Source of the DNA: CAYVQF01 sp964454015
GTDB lineage: Bacteria; Myxococcota_A; Bradymonadia; UBA4248
Assembly: GCA_964454015.1 (NCBI GenBank)
Contig: CAYVQF010000040.1
Coordinates: 1-53,005 of the forward strand
Direction of reading: 5' to 3'
Length of the DNA: 53,005 nt
The notes below the pieces were generated by a model. That model saw nothing but the letters and a program-made list of their open reading frames with translations. It was not told the origin of the DNA and did not search any database. A program made the translations under genes and the position numbers. Below, one piece after another: positions 42,768-51,547 of the stretch; positions within the stretch are counted from its first letter, which is position 1; each line of letters opens with the position of its first letter.

Positions 42768-44564
42768 ATGGCTAAGAAGACAAAGAATACCTCAGCATCT
42801 CCCAAGAACCAGTCTTCTGACTCGGCAAAAAAGTCCGCGTCGAAAACCCCCAAGTCAGAGCCGGAAAAGGCTAAAAAGAAAAGCGCCAGCAGCGCTCCGG
42901 CGGGAAAGGACACCCAACCCAAGACGGATGAACAAGGGGTTCAGGATGTCTCCCTCGACGCCACCCCCGTTGACGATGACGACGCTCAACCAAGCGCCAA
43001 GAAAAGTAAGAAAGGCACCGCCAAAAAAGCGGCCGCCTCTGCGCCAGAAAAGGCAAACGACGACGCCCCCAAGGATGACGTCGATGACGCCGATGACGCC
43101 GATAAAGTAGATGACACCGACGAAGACGATGACGCCGATGACGCCGATGACGCCGATAAAGTGGATGACACCGACGAAGACGACGAGGACGCCCAAGCTG
43201 CCGCCGCGGACGACGGCGACGAGAGCGATCTAGACGACGACGAGGATGAAGACGAAGAAGAAGAGGATGAAGACCTAGAAGACGAGGAAGAAGACGAAGA
43301 AGAAGACGAGGATGAAGAGGATGAAGACCTAGAAGACGAGGAAGAAGACGAAGAAGAAGAGGTCGCACCGCCGAAGCCGGCCAAGAAAAACCAGCGCCAG
43401 GCCCCGAAAGCAGCCCCAGCGGCCGCGAAAGGGACCGCCGCCAAGAAAAAGGCCGAGCCCACCTCACCAACAGACGACCTCCGCGTCATCCTGGGCATCG
43501 CCGACAAGCCGCGCGATGAGGACCTCGATGACTACCGCCCGCACCGCCGCGAACACTTCCCCATCGGGCGCTTCTTCCTGCTCCTACTGGTCTTTGCCGG
43601 CCTCATCGTCGGCGCCGTTTTTGCGTCCAAAGCACTTGAAAAACGACAGACTGAGCTCGATGAGAAGGCCCGCCTCGCCGCTGAAGCCGCCGAAGCCGCG
43701 CGCATCCCAACGGTTCGCTATGGCAACCTCGCCATCATGAACTCCATACCGGAGTTCGCCTTCATCGAGCAAAACGGACAGCCGATCTACACCAAGACCG
43801 CCTCCGGCATGTGGACCGAGCTCCGAGCACGCCCCTCCACCTGGATCAACAACGTGCGCGTCGAAGAGGGAACGGTCTTGCGCTTCACCCTCAACAGCGA
43901 AGGCTACAAACCCTACGAGATCGTCCTCTCTGAGTACGACTGGTCCTCCGTGCCCGCCACGGGTGATCTCGAAAAGATCTATAACCGGCTGGCCCTCGAG
44001 CCCATCGAGCTGCCGCGCTTCCAGAACTGCGCCGAACTGGCTGAGTTCAACCCCGCGCTCTACGCAAACCTCTGCTCCGTCAACATCCCCGCCGAAATCC
44101 AAACCCGAAAAGACTTCGAGCGCATCTACAATCAGCGCCTCACCGGCACCATCACCATCCGCACCGACCGCGCTGACGCCAAAGTCTTCTTCCTCGGCGA
44201 GCCGCTCATGATCATCACCCCGGCAGGAACCCAGGCTCACGCCACCGCCGGCCGTGACGGCCTGACCTTCTCATCCTTCGGCAAAACCGAGAGCGGCGAA
44301 GACAAAGTCATCAACATCACCGATGAACTCTCCATTCGCCTCGAGGCGGAAGGTTCTGACCCTTATCTGGCGGAAATCTTTGCCCACCAGTGGCGCTGTG
44401 ACCCCATCGTCGCCCCAGATGTCATCCTCGCGCGCCCCATCCCCACTACCATCGACCCCAACGCGCCGCCCCCCTACCACCACCTGTGTAATTACACCTA
44501 CGTCATCGACGTCCGCTTCGACCGGATGAAGATGCCTGAGCGCGGCGCGGCCAGCGAAAATTGA
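42768..44564 (+). CDS. Membrane protein with acidic repeats and periplasmic C-terminus
   Basis: 598 aa from ATG 42768; GAGG lies six bases upstream. The first 60 residues are Lys/Ser-rich. Residues about 95-205 are almost all Asp and Glu with Ala, Lys and Val, encoded by two tandem 54-base duplications. A Lys/Ala/Pro linker leads to one membrane helix (about 267-290). A helix rich in Glu/Ala follows (EKRQTELDEKARLAAEAAEAAR). The C-terminal 280 residues are periplasmic and beta-rich, with segments like VRVEEGTVLRFTLNSEGYKPYEI that resemble PEGA-like strands. No family is recognised. The next gene is on the opposite strand, convergent. Confidence 0.7.
   Translation: MAKKTKNTSASPKNQSSDSAKKSASKTPKSEPEKAKKKSASSAPAGKDTQPKTDEQGVQDVSLDATPVDDDDAQPSAKKSKKGTAKKAAASAPEKANDDAPKDDVDDADDADKVDDTDEDDDADDADDADKVDDTDEDDEDAQAAAADDGDESDLDDDEDEDEEEEDEDLEDEEEDEEEDEDEEDEDLEDEEEDEEEEVAPPKPAKKNQRQAPKAAPAAAKGTAAKKKAEPTSPTDDLRVILGIADKPRDEDLDDYRPHRREHFPIGRFFLLLLVFAGLIVGAVFASKALEKRQTELDEKARLAAEAAEAARIPTVRYGNLAIMNSIPEFAFIEQNGQPIYTKTASGMWTELRARPSTWINNVRVEEGTVLRFTLNSEGYKPYEIVLSEYDWSSVPATGDLEKIYNRLALEPIELPRFQNCAELAEFNPALYANLCSVNIPAEIQTRKDFERIYNQRLTGTITIRTDRADAKVFFLGEPLMIITPAGTQAHATAGRDGLTFSSFGKTESGEDKVINITDELSIRLEAEGSDPYLAEIFAHQWRCDPIVAPDVILARPIPTTIDPNAPPPYHHLCNYTYVIDVRFDRMKMPERGAASEN
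43083..43190 (+). repeat. 54-base tandem duplication encoding Asp-rich repeat
   Basis: Units 43083-43136 and 43137-43190 differ by one base over the first 44, then diverge in the last ten. Each codes for DDADDADKVDDTDED-like 18-residue blocks. Confidence 0.85.
43263..43370 (+). repeat. Second 54-base tandem duplication, Glu/Asp-rich
   Basis: The first 44 bases of 43263-43316 are identical to 43317-43360; the period is again exactly 54 bases. Each codes for EDEDLEDEEEDEEED-like residues. Both duplications preserve the frame. Confidence 0.85.
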
Positions 44565-44660
44565 TCCGCTCCCACCTGCGCCCCGGCTAACGCGCGCAGT
44601 CCTCGCGGCGCTCCATACACCAACGGCCCCAACGCCTTGGCGCGCGACGGCGTCTCCCGG

Positions 44661-44882
44661 ACCGCAGCCACCACCTCCCGCGCCACTCGAGCCTGCTCGA
44701 GCCCCCTCACAAGCGGTAGCCTTGACCAGCGCCGTCCTGATGGCGGGCGCTGCGACGCCACCTGACTTGGACTACAAGCCCCAGTCTTCGTCCCAGCCAA
44801 TCGGATCCCAGCTCGCCTGGCTCTCGTCCAAGGCTTCCAGGACCGCGTCCACCGCCTCCCGCGCCACTTGCGCCTGCTCGCG
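44661..44882. repeat. Diverged direct repeat around the 3' end of the LytM-like gene
   Basis: 44661-44701 and 44842-44882 match at 35 of 41 positions. The second copy is in frame inside the minus-strand gene (EQAQVAREAVDAV); the first lies beyond its stop and reads EQARVAREVVAAV in another frame. The gap 44565-44771 shows no other gene, so it may hold a degraded extension or a duplicated fragment. Confidence 0.6.
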
Positions 44883-45737
44883 GGCGGCGTGAGCCGGTCC
44901 ACGGGCGGCCGGGGCCTGAGCCGAAACCTTCGCTGATTGCTTGCGCTGCTGGGCCAAGTAGTGATCCAATCCACCAGACTTGATGCTCTGCGCGTAGCGC
45001 TCCGCAAGGCGCTCGCGGTCGAGATAATTCGGCTTGTACGACGAAAAATAGTGGGCTACATCGATGCCATGCCCAGCCTTGGCGCTCTTCACGGCGACGG
45101 CGCGCACCTGTTTCAAGGGCATCAGAGTCCAATCGATGGCACTGGCCTGAAAACCGTCCTTGAGGGCATACATCTCTACGTGCACTTGGTTTTTGATGGC
45201 GTCACCGCGCAAACCATTGCAGTTGCCAGTGCAGCCGAAAGCACCGACCAAGTCGCCCACGGCCACCGTGTCGCCAATCTCCACGTATAGGCGCTCCAGG
45301 TGAGCGTAGATCAACAGCATTTTCGGCGAAGTATCGCGCAAAATGAACACCGTCGTCCCGTAGGTGCCCCACTTCTCCTCCAAATGCACCACCGTTCCCG
45401 CCATGATGGCCCCGACGTGCACCCTGCCGTCTTCCCCGCTGGGCGGCAGATCCAAGACGAAGTCCGTACCTTGGTGCTTGCCCTTGCGACGTCCCGCGCC
45501 CCAGGTCCCGAGATCAGGCACGATGTAAACATGCGCTGCGTCGATGGCCCCGTACTCCGTCTGCAGCAGAGATGCGAAGCCGTCCCCTAAGTTCTCCCCC
45601 AGCCACGCATGGGCCTTCTTGTCCACATTGGCCGGCATGGCGCCATCCTGCCCGGACACGCTCCCCGCCATGAGCAGCAACATCACCGCTGTAGCACCTC
45701 GAATCGTGCGACTCAATCTCTTCGTCATCTGCGCCAT
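44772..45737 (-). CDS. Exported LytM/M23-like protein with an incomplete active site
   Basis: 321 aa from ATG 45737, with AGGAG six bases upstream. A signal peptide (about 1-29) ends near VSGQDG. The LytM domain (about 70-205) contains the zinc-ligand motif H88-Q-G-T-D92, the catalytic-type LIYAHLE (H146) and the late region NQVHVEMY. In active enzymes the last motif is HxH; here it is Q184-V-H186, so the general-acid/base His is missing while the zinc His is kept. Such proteins can be activators rather than peptidases (inference). The C-terminal tail is Ala/Glu/Gln-rich (AREQAQVAREAVDAV) and ends acidic. Divergent from the VWA-FHA gene and convergent with the acidic-repeat gene. Confidence 0.8.
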   Translation of the reverse strand: MAQMTKRLSRTIRGATAVMLLLMAGSVSGQDGAMPANVDKKAHAWLGENLGDGFASLLQTEYGAIDAAHVYIVPDLGTWGAGRRKGKHQGTDFVLDLPPSGEDGRVHVGAIMAGTVVHLEEKWGTYGTTVFILRDTSPKMLLIYAHLERLYVEIGDTVAVGDLVGAFGCTGNCNGLRGDAIKNQVHVEMYALKDGFQASAIDWTLMPLKQVRAVAVKSAKAGHGIDVAHYFSSYKPNYLDRERLAERYAQSIKSGGLDHYLAQQRKQSAKVSAQAPAARGPAHAAREQAQVAREAVDAVLEALDESQASWDPIGWDEDWGL

Positions 45738-45800
45738 CCCTAGCTCCTGAAGCTGCGAACGCGACCGTCGTCGGTACGAGAGGCCGTCCCCGTCCCTACC

Positions 45801-45828
45801 TCGATACCATGCCAACCAACGCCGGCAA
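45801..45828 (-). promoter_or_regulatory. Candidate promoter for the LytM-like gene
   Basis: On the minus strand TTGCCG (45823-45828), 16-base spacer and TATCGA (45801-45806), about 65 bases upstream of the start. The divergent gap 45738-46061 contains no gene. Confidence 0.35.
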
Positions 45829-45980
45829 AAAAGTGGAGGCGACGCCAACCCCACCATGGCCAAGCGACGGGCGCCCGCCTGTGGCCCGTGGATCCATAGA
45901 AGACTCACGCACTTGCCATGGCTACCCACGCCACGCGTGCAGCCGTCGAGAATCCCTAAGCAACTCCAACTGGTCGGTGA

Positions 45981-46010
45981 TTGCAACGTACAGCGCCAAT
46001 ATGCTATCTA
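45981..46010 (+). promoter_or_regulatory. Candidate promoter for the VWA-FHA gene
   Basis: TTGCAA (45981-45986), 18-base spacer and TATCTA (46005-46010), about 50 bases before the start. The assignment is tentative. Confidence 0.35.
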
Positions 46011-46061
46011 TTAGCTCGTCGCAGAGTGGTTTTCACACGCTGCTTGTATCAGGGAATAACG

Positions 46062-47585
46062 ATGAAAATGTCTTCATTTGGTCGGAGCGCCTTCCTCATC
46101 CCGTTGCTGCTGGCTCTCTTCCTGCCTTCACTGGCAGCGGCCCAGAGCGTTTTGGAGATCATCGACATCAACACCAAGGAGGCACCAAAGGTCTCCATTT
46201 TCTTCAGCGCCCGCCAAGCCAATGGCCAACCCATCGGCGGCTTGAAAGCCGAGAACATCAGCCTCCTCATCGAGCAGGATGCACCGCCGCTGACCACCAA
46301 AGGACTGCGCTCCTTCAAAGAAGGGGACCGCCCCGTCGCCGTCGTCTTCGTCTTCCCCATCGCCAAAGACTACATCGAAGAGTTCTTCGGCATCCGTACC
46401 AATATCGCCAACACCATTCGCCTCATGCGGCCCGTCGATTTCGTCGGCGCTGTCGCTTACGACTCGGGGGCCCAGACCTTCAACATGGTCACGGGAGCCG
46501 ATATCGGCGGACTCGCCGACACCATCCAGAGCATCCCCAACACTGAAGTCATTGAGCCCTCCATGTTTGGCTCGCTCCCACCGGCCGTCGGTATCCTCCG
46601 CAACCTCGAAGGCGTCAAACAGAAGTACATCGTCCTGGTCTCCAACGCTGAAGGCTCTATCGTCGGCGATCCCAAAGAATCGGCGCGGCGCATCTCCATG
46701 TTTCAGCAAAGCGTAAAGGACGCTGGGATCAGACCCCTCATCGTCGGCTACACCCCTGACGGTCCAGACGACCTGACCTATCGCAACTGGCTCAAACAGC
46801 TCTCCATGGCAGGCGGGACCTACACTGAGGCCACCTCCCGCGACGACCTCCCGCAAGCCCTGCAACAGGTCTATGATCAGATCTTCCTCCAGTACATCCT
46901 CGACGCCGAGGTCGACCTCAGCGGCGATTATTGGCTCGAAGAAGGCAAATACACCTTCACGGTCCAAGCCAAAGTTGGCTCCATGGACCTCAAGGCCTCG
47001 GACAAGGCGCCCTGGCCCACCATCAAGAAATCCTATGCATGGATCTGGTGGCTGGTCCTGAGCATCGTTGGCGGACTCGTCCTGCTCATCGGCCTCATCA
47101 TCATCATCAAGAAAATTGCCAACCGCCGCTCAGACGATCCCGAGGCACCCATCTACCAAGCCCAGGGGGAGCAGCCCCAAGAGTACCGTTGCGAAACCTG
47201 TGGCAAGCAAATCCCCGAATCCCTCTTCGGCTTCCGCGGCGAGTTCTGCCTCGTGGGTGGCGTCCCCGACTGCCCCTATTATCAGATGCCCGATCAAGGA
47301 AAGCTGCAAATCACCAAGGGACAACTCGCCGATACCACCTTCTTCATCAAGAAGGAGATCACCACCATCGGGTCCTTCCTGGAAAATGACGTCGCCCTCG
47401 TCGACAAGTCCGTCTCCAAGAAACACGCCGCCATCAAAATGGATGAAGGAAAGCGCTACGAAATCCGTGACTTTGGCTCAACCAACGGGACCTACGTCGC
47501 CGGAGAGAGGATCCAAAGAAAATTCCTCAGAGACGGCGACATCCTCACCTTCGGCAACATCGAAGTTGTCTTCAAACTCAAATAG
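46062..47585 (+). CDS. Exported VWA-like protein with transmembrane helix, zinc ribbon and FHA domain
   Basis: 507 aa from ATG 46062, with AGGGA six bases upstream. A signal peptide ends near LAAAQS. The periplasmic part (about 30-320) has the VWA strand pattern (PVAVVFVF, KQKYIVLVSNAEG, RPLIVGYTPDG), but the DxSxS metal site is replaced by FPIAKD. A membrane helix lies at about 328-350 (WIWWLVLSIVGG). The cytoplasmic side has a zinc ribbon (CETCGKQI...FCLVGG...DC) and an FHA domain (about 415-505) with GSFLENDV, VSKKHAAI and STNGTYVAG. This is an unusual transmembrane sensor-like layout. It precedes the pseudouridine synthase by an overlap. Its FHA domain could bind substrates of the kinase at 4413 (inference). 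Confidence 0.88.
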   Translation: MKMSSFGRSAFLIPLLLALFLPSLAAAQSVLEIIDINTKEAPKVSIFFSARQANGQPIGGLKAENISLLIEQDAPPLTTKGLRSFKEGDRPVAVVFVFPIAKDYIEEFFGIRTNIANTIRLMRPVDFVGAVAYDSGAQTFNMVTGADIGGLADTIQSIPNTEVIEPSMFGSLPPAVGILRNLEGVKQKYIVLVSNAEGSIVGDPKESARRISMFQQSVKDAGIRPLIVGYTPDGPDDLTYRNWLKQLSMAGGTYTEATSRDDLPQALQQVYDQIFLQYILDAEVDLSGDYWLEEGKYTFTVQAKVGSMDLKASDKAPWPTIKKSYAWIWWLVLSIVGGLVLLIGLIIIIKKIANRRSDDPEAPIYQAQGEQPQEYRCETCGKQIPESLFGFRGEFCLVGGVPDCPYYQMPDQGKLQITKGQLADTTFFIKKEITTIGSFLENDVALVDKSVSKKHAAIKMDEGKRYEIRDFGSTNGTYVAGERIQRKFLRDGDILTFGNIEVVFKLK

Positions 47586-48639
47586 CGACCACAACACCAC
47601 CCTCCGCGAACGGCAAATCCTCGTTGAAGCCTCCGACCACGGGATGCGTCTCGATTGCTTTATCGCCCATCGCCTGCGCCGGGTCTCACGAGCCCTCGCC
47701 CAGCAAATCATCGCCAAAGGTGGCGTCGCCCTCCGTCCCCCACGAAGTGCCAAAGCCGCACGCAAGGTTTACCAAGGGGATGTGGTCATCATCACCCAGC
47801 ACCTCCCCACGGAGAACCTCTCCTATGACCAGGTGCAGCACCTCTACATCGGTCCCCGCCTCATCGCCCTCAACAAGCCCGCCGGGATGCTCGTGCACCC
47901 CACCGCCACGGCACACCTCAACTGCATCACCACCTACGTCGCCCAACAAGGCTGGCACGACGCCGCCATCGTCCACCGCCTCGATCGTGAAAGCTCTGGC
48001 GTCCTCATCCTCGCCAGGGGAACACACAACGCGCGCTTCCTTGGTCGACTCTTCGCATCCGAGGGCACCGTCAAAATCTACCTCGCCATCGTCAACGATC
48101 CTCAAAGCCTCCTCTGCCCAGCGCGCGCCTTCTCGATCCTCTGGCCCATAGGGCCGTGCCCCCATGCCAAGCTCAAGTCCATCACCATGGGCCCCGGCGC
48201 CTGGCCCGCATCGACCCACTGCCTCTGCCTCGCTCGCCACCAAAATCGCGCCCTGCTGGCGCTGCGTATCGAGCACGGCCGGCAACACCAAATCCGGGTT
48301 CACCTCGCCCTCTCTGGCTTCCCAGTCCTGGGTGACAAACTCTATCTTCATGGAGAAGATTTCTACCGCGATTGGGTCGACGGCAAGCAGGATCACCAGG
48401 CCCTCTCAGCACCACGCCACATGCTGCACGCCTTCCAACTCCGACTCTTCGATGGCGACCAACAACACCATTTCTGTGCCCCCATCCCCGAGGACTTTCG
48501 CCACGCCTGGTCCTCTGAAGACCACACAGCACCCATCGAACATCACCTCGCCGGGCTCGAACATCATCCCCTGGTCAAAGACACCATTCCACCGCGGCAA
48601 GACGATTGCCTGATGGCCCCTTTTGTGGGTTTGACTTGA
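47566..48639 (+). CDS. RluA/RluD-family pseudouridine synthase
   Basis: 357 aa if started at TTG 47566, which overlaps the previous gene by 20 bases; the next in-frame ATG is 47644. The earlier start is chosen because the family's usual N-terminus (ILVEASDHGMRLDCFIAHRL) begins before 47644, but no ribosome site is clear. An S4-like domain (about 28-80) is followed by the synthase domain with catalytic Asp in HRLDRESSGVLILA, and then HQIRVHLALSGFPVLGDKLY. The C-terminal tail is atypical, His-rich and acidic. Specificity (RluD, RluC or TruC-like) is not decided. The promoter of secA overlaps its last codons. Confidence 0.88.
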   Translation: MSSNSNSDHNTTLRERQILVEASDHGMRLDCFIAHRLRRVSRALAQQIIAKGGVALRPPRSAKAARKVYQGDVVIITQHLPTENLSYDQVQHLYIGPRLIALNKPAGMLVHPTATAHLNCITTYVAQQGWHDAAIVHRLDRESSGVLILARGTHNARFLGRLFASEGTVKIYLAIVNDPQSLLCPARAFSILWPIGPCPHAKLKSITMGPGAWPASTHCLCLARHQNRALLALRIEHGRQHQIRVHLALSGFPVLGDKLYLHGEDFYRDWVDGKQDHQALSAPRHMLHAFQLRLFDGDQQHHFCAPIPEDFRHAWSSEDHTAPIEHHLAGLEHHPLVKDTIPPRQDDCLMAPFVGLT

Positions 48640-48658
48640 TCCAATGGGCGTCTATAGT
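48631..48658 (+). promoter_or_regulatory. Sigma70 promoter of secA
   Basis: TTGACT (48631-48636), 16-base spacer and TATAGT (48653-48658), about 90 bases before secA and overlapping the end of the preceding gene. Two copies of a GGCGCC palindrome follow it within 25 bases. Confidence 0.6.
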
Positions 48659-48748
48659 GGCGCCCAGTCTGGCGCCAACTCGGCCCTGACCCCCACCGCT
48701 CGCGCTCGGCGTTCGAGGCCATCGGGCCTAAATGGACTTGGATAAGGT

Positions 48749-51544
48749 ATGCTTGCTGGACTCATAAAGAAAATCTTTGGCACTAGCCATGAAAGAGCGA
48801 TGAAAAAGCTCCAGCCCTTGGTCCACGCGACCAACGAGCACGAGGCAGCGCTCAAAAGTCTCTCGGACCAAGAGCTTCAGCAACAAACCATCGCCTTCCG
48901 CGAGCGACTCGCCAACGGCGAGGCCTTGGATGCACTGATCCCTGAAGCCTTCGCCGTCGTCAGGGAAGCCAGCATGCGCACCCTCGGCATGCGCCACTAC
49001 GACGTCCAGATTCTCGGCGGCATCGTGCTCCACCGCGGCTCCATCGCCGAAATGAAAACCGGCGAAGGCAAGACCCTGGTCGCCACCTCGCCCCTCTATC
49101 TCAACGCCCTCGCCGGTAAGGGGGCCCACCTCGTTACGGTCAATGACTACCTCGCCGACCGCGACGCCGACTGGATGGGCCAGATCTACAAGTTTCTCGG
49201 CCTCAGTGTTGGCAAAATCCTCACCGATATGTCCAACACCGAGCGGCGTAACTCCTACAACGCCGACATCACCTACGGCACCAATAACGAGTTCGGCTTC
49301 GACTACCTCCGCGACAACATGAAGTTCCGCCTGGAAGACTACGTCCAGCGCAAACATGCTTTCGCCATCGTCGACGAGGTCGACTCCATCCTCATCGACG
49401 AAGCCAGAACGCCCCTCATCATCTCTGGGCAGATCGAGCAGGATCTCGACCTCTACTATTCCGTCAACAAAATGGTGCCCTTCCTCAAAAAAGATGAGGA
49501 CTACGTCGTCGATGAAAAACACCACTCCGTGACCCTGACCGAAGAGGGCATCGAAAAGATCGAACAACACCTCAACGTTGATAACATCTACGACCCCAGA
49601 CACATCGACTACCTCCACCACGTCAATAAAGCGCTCCAAGCTCACACCCTTTACAAGATGGATCAGCACTACGTCGTCGATGACGGAAAAGTCATTATCG
49701 TCGACGAGTTCACCGGACGCCTCATGCCCGGGAGGCGCTGGTCCGATGGCCTCCACCAAGCCGTTGAAGCCAAGGAAGGGGTCTCTATCCAGAACGAAAG
49801 CAGGACCCTGGCGACCATCACCTTCCAGAACTATTTCCGCATGTACGAAAAACTGGCGGGGATGACCGGAACGGCTGACACCGAGGCCGAGGAATTCAAA
49901 AAGATCTATAACCTCGACGTCATCGCCATCCCCACCAACCGACCCGCCATCCGTCGCGATAACCCTGACGTGGTCTATCGTTCAGAACGGGAAAAGATCT
50001 CTTCCATCATTGAGCAGATCGAAGAATCGAACCAAAAGGGCCAACCTATTCTGGTCGGCACGGTCAGCGTCGAGAAAAGTGAGGTCATCTCAAAGGTCCT
50101 CACGCGGAAAAAAATTTCCCACTCCGTACTCAACGCCAAAAACCATGGGAAAGAGGCCGAAATCGTCGCCCAGGCCGGCCGTAAAGGTGCCGTCACCATC
50201 GCCACCAACATGGCTGGGCGCGGCACGGACATCCTCCTCGGAGGAAACCCAACCTTCTTGGCGCGGAAAACCGCCAGCGACGAAGAAAGCGACAAGTACG
50301 ACAAGTGGCTCACCCACTTCACCCAGCTCTGTGCCCAGGAAAAGAAAGACGTCCTCGCCGCTGGTGGACTCTTCATCCTCGGAACCGAGAGACACGAGTC
50401 GAGGCGAATCGACAACCAGTTGCGCGGCCGCGCCGGACGCCAGGGCGATCCGGGAGAGAGCCGCTTCTACCTCTCCCTGGAAGATGAGCTCATGCGCGTC
50501 TTTGGCGCCGAAAGAATCGCTGGCATCATGGACCGCTTCGGCATGGAGCCCGGTGTCCCCATCGAGCACAACCTCGTCTCCAAGGCCATCGAAAACGCCC
50601 AGAAACGCGTCGAGGGACGCAACTTCGACATCCGCAAGCACCTCCTCGAGTACGACGACGTCATGAACGCCCAACGCAAGGCTGTTTATGAGCTCAGACA
50701 CAAGGTTCTCGAAGGCAAGGAAATGCAAGAGATCATCCTCGACATGCTCGAGGACGTTCTCGTCGCCATCGCCTCCAACCACCTCGCCGAAGGCGTCATG
50801 CATGAGGACTGGGACGTCAATGGATTCCAAAGCGCCCTCCAGATCGTAACCGGGTTCCCCATTGAGCTCCCAGAAGACAAGGTGCGCGCCGGCCAGCGTG
50901 AAGCCGTCCTCGAATCCATCTGGAAACAACTCGAGAACGCCTACGCTGAAAAACAGCAAGACTTTCAAGCCATCGCTGACCGCTTCAACGAGCGCTTCGC
51001 CGACTCGGCCGACTTCACGCCACAGAGTGGCGCCACCATCCTGGCCGAGCTGGAACAGCGCTTCTACCTACGTGAGATCGATCAGCAATGGCGCGATCAC
51101 CTCAGTAACATGTCGGCATTGCGCGACGCCATCAGCCTCCGCGGTTACGCCCAGAAAGACCCCAAACAGGAGTATAAACGCGAAGGCTATGATCTCTTCG
51201 TCGAGATGCTCAACAGAATCAAAGCCAATGTCGCTTCCCAGATCTTCCGGGTCCGCGTGCAACAAGAAGAGTCGTTGCCACAAGTTCCCATGAAGAAAAC
51301 CGTCCTCTCCGAGGCGTCCCAACCTAGCCCCGCACCAAGAACCTCGGCCCAACAGGGAAGCGACGCCGCCGCCAGCCCAGGCCCGGCGCCTACGGCCAAA
51401 AGCAAGCCCGCCACGGTCGTCCGCGAAGAACCAAAAATCGGGCGCAACGACCCCTGCTGGTGCGGCTCGGGAAAGAAGTACAAACAATGCCATCTCAAGA
51501 AAGATCAAGCAAAACAAAGTGACTCGCCCGAGCTGAGTACTTGA
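48749..51544 (+). CDS. secA: Preprotein translocase ATPase SecA
   Basis: 931-aa motor that drives proteins through SecYEG. N-terminal MLAGLIKKIFGTSHERAMKKL, Walker A MKTGEGKTLVA, DEVDSILIDEA, NBD2 with NMAGRGTDILLGG and QLRGRAGRQGDPGES, then the helical wing and scaffold. The C-terminal linker is Ser/Ala/Pro-rich. The tail carries a complete SEC-C zinc motif (CWCGSGKKYKQCH) that binds SecB or lipids. ATG 48749 has a GGA six bases upstream. The stop lies 3 bases from the stop of the convergent lamin-tail lipoprotein gene, so there is no room for a separate terminator. Confidence 0.97.
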   Translation: MLAGLIKKIFGTSHERAMKKLQPLVHATNEHEAALKSLSDQELQQQTIAFRERLANGEALDALIPEAFAVVREASMRTLGMRHYDVQILGGIVLHRGSIAEMKTGEGKTLVATSPLYLNALAGKGAHLVTVNDYLADRDADWMGQIYKFLGLSVGKILTDMSNTERRNSYNADITYGTNNEFGFDYLRDNMKFRLEDYVQRKHAFAIVDEVDSILIDEARTPLIISGQIEQDLDLYYSVNKMVPFLKKDEDYVVDEKHHSVTLTEEGIEKIEQHLNVDNIYDPRHIDYLHHVNKALQAHTLYKMDQHYVVDDGKVIIVDEFTGRLMPGRRWSDGLHQAVEAKEGVSIQNESRTLATITFQNYFRMYEKLAGMTGTADTEAEEFKKIYNLDVIAIPTNRPAIRRDNPDVVYRSEREKISSIIEQIEESNQKGQPILVGTVSVEKSEVISKVLTRKKISHSVLNAKNHGKEAEIVAQAGRKGAVTIATNMAGRGTDILLGGNPTFLARKTASDEESDKYDKWLTHFTQLCAQEKKDVLAAGGLFILGTERHESRRIDNQLRGRAGRQGDPGESRFYLSLEDELMRVFGAERIAGIMDRFGMEPGVPIEHNLVSKAIENAQKRVEGRNFDIRKHLLEYDDVMNAQRKAVYELRHKVLEGKEMQEIILDMLEDVLVAIASNHLAEGVMHEDWDVNGFQSALQIVTGFPIELPEDKVRAGQREAVLESIWKQLENAYAEKQQDFQAIADRFNERFADSADFTPQSGATILAELEQRFYLREIDQQWRDHLSNMSALRDAISLRGYAQKDPKQEYKREGYDLFVEMLNRIKANVASQIFRVRVQQEESLPQVPMKKTVLSEASQPSPAPRTSAQQGSDAAASPGPAPTAKSKPATVVREEPKIGRNDPCWCGSGKKYKQCHLKKDQAKQSDSPELST

Positions 51545-51547
51545 GCC

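Noticed and set aside
42986..43507. Ser-rich open frame on the minus strand
   Set aside because: It is the reverse of the Asp/Glu-coding repeat (GAN codons read as Ser/Leu-type codons).
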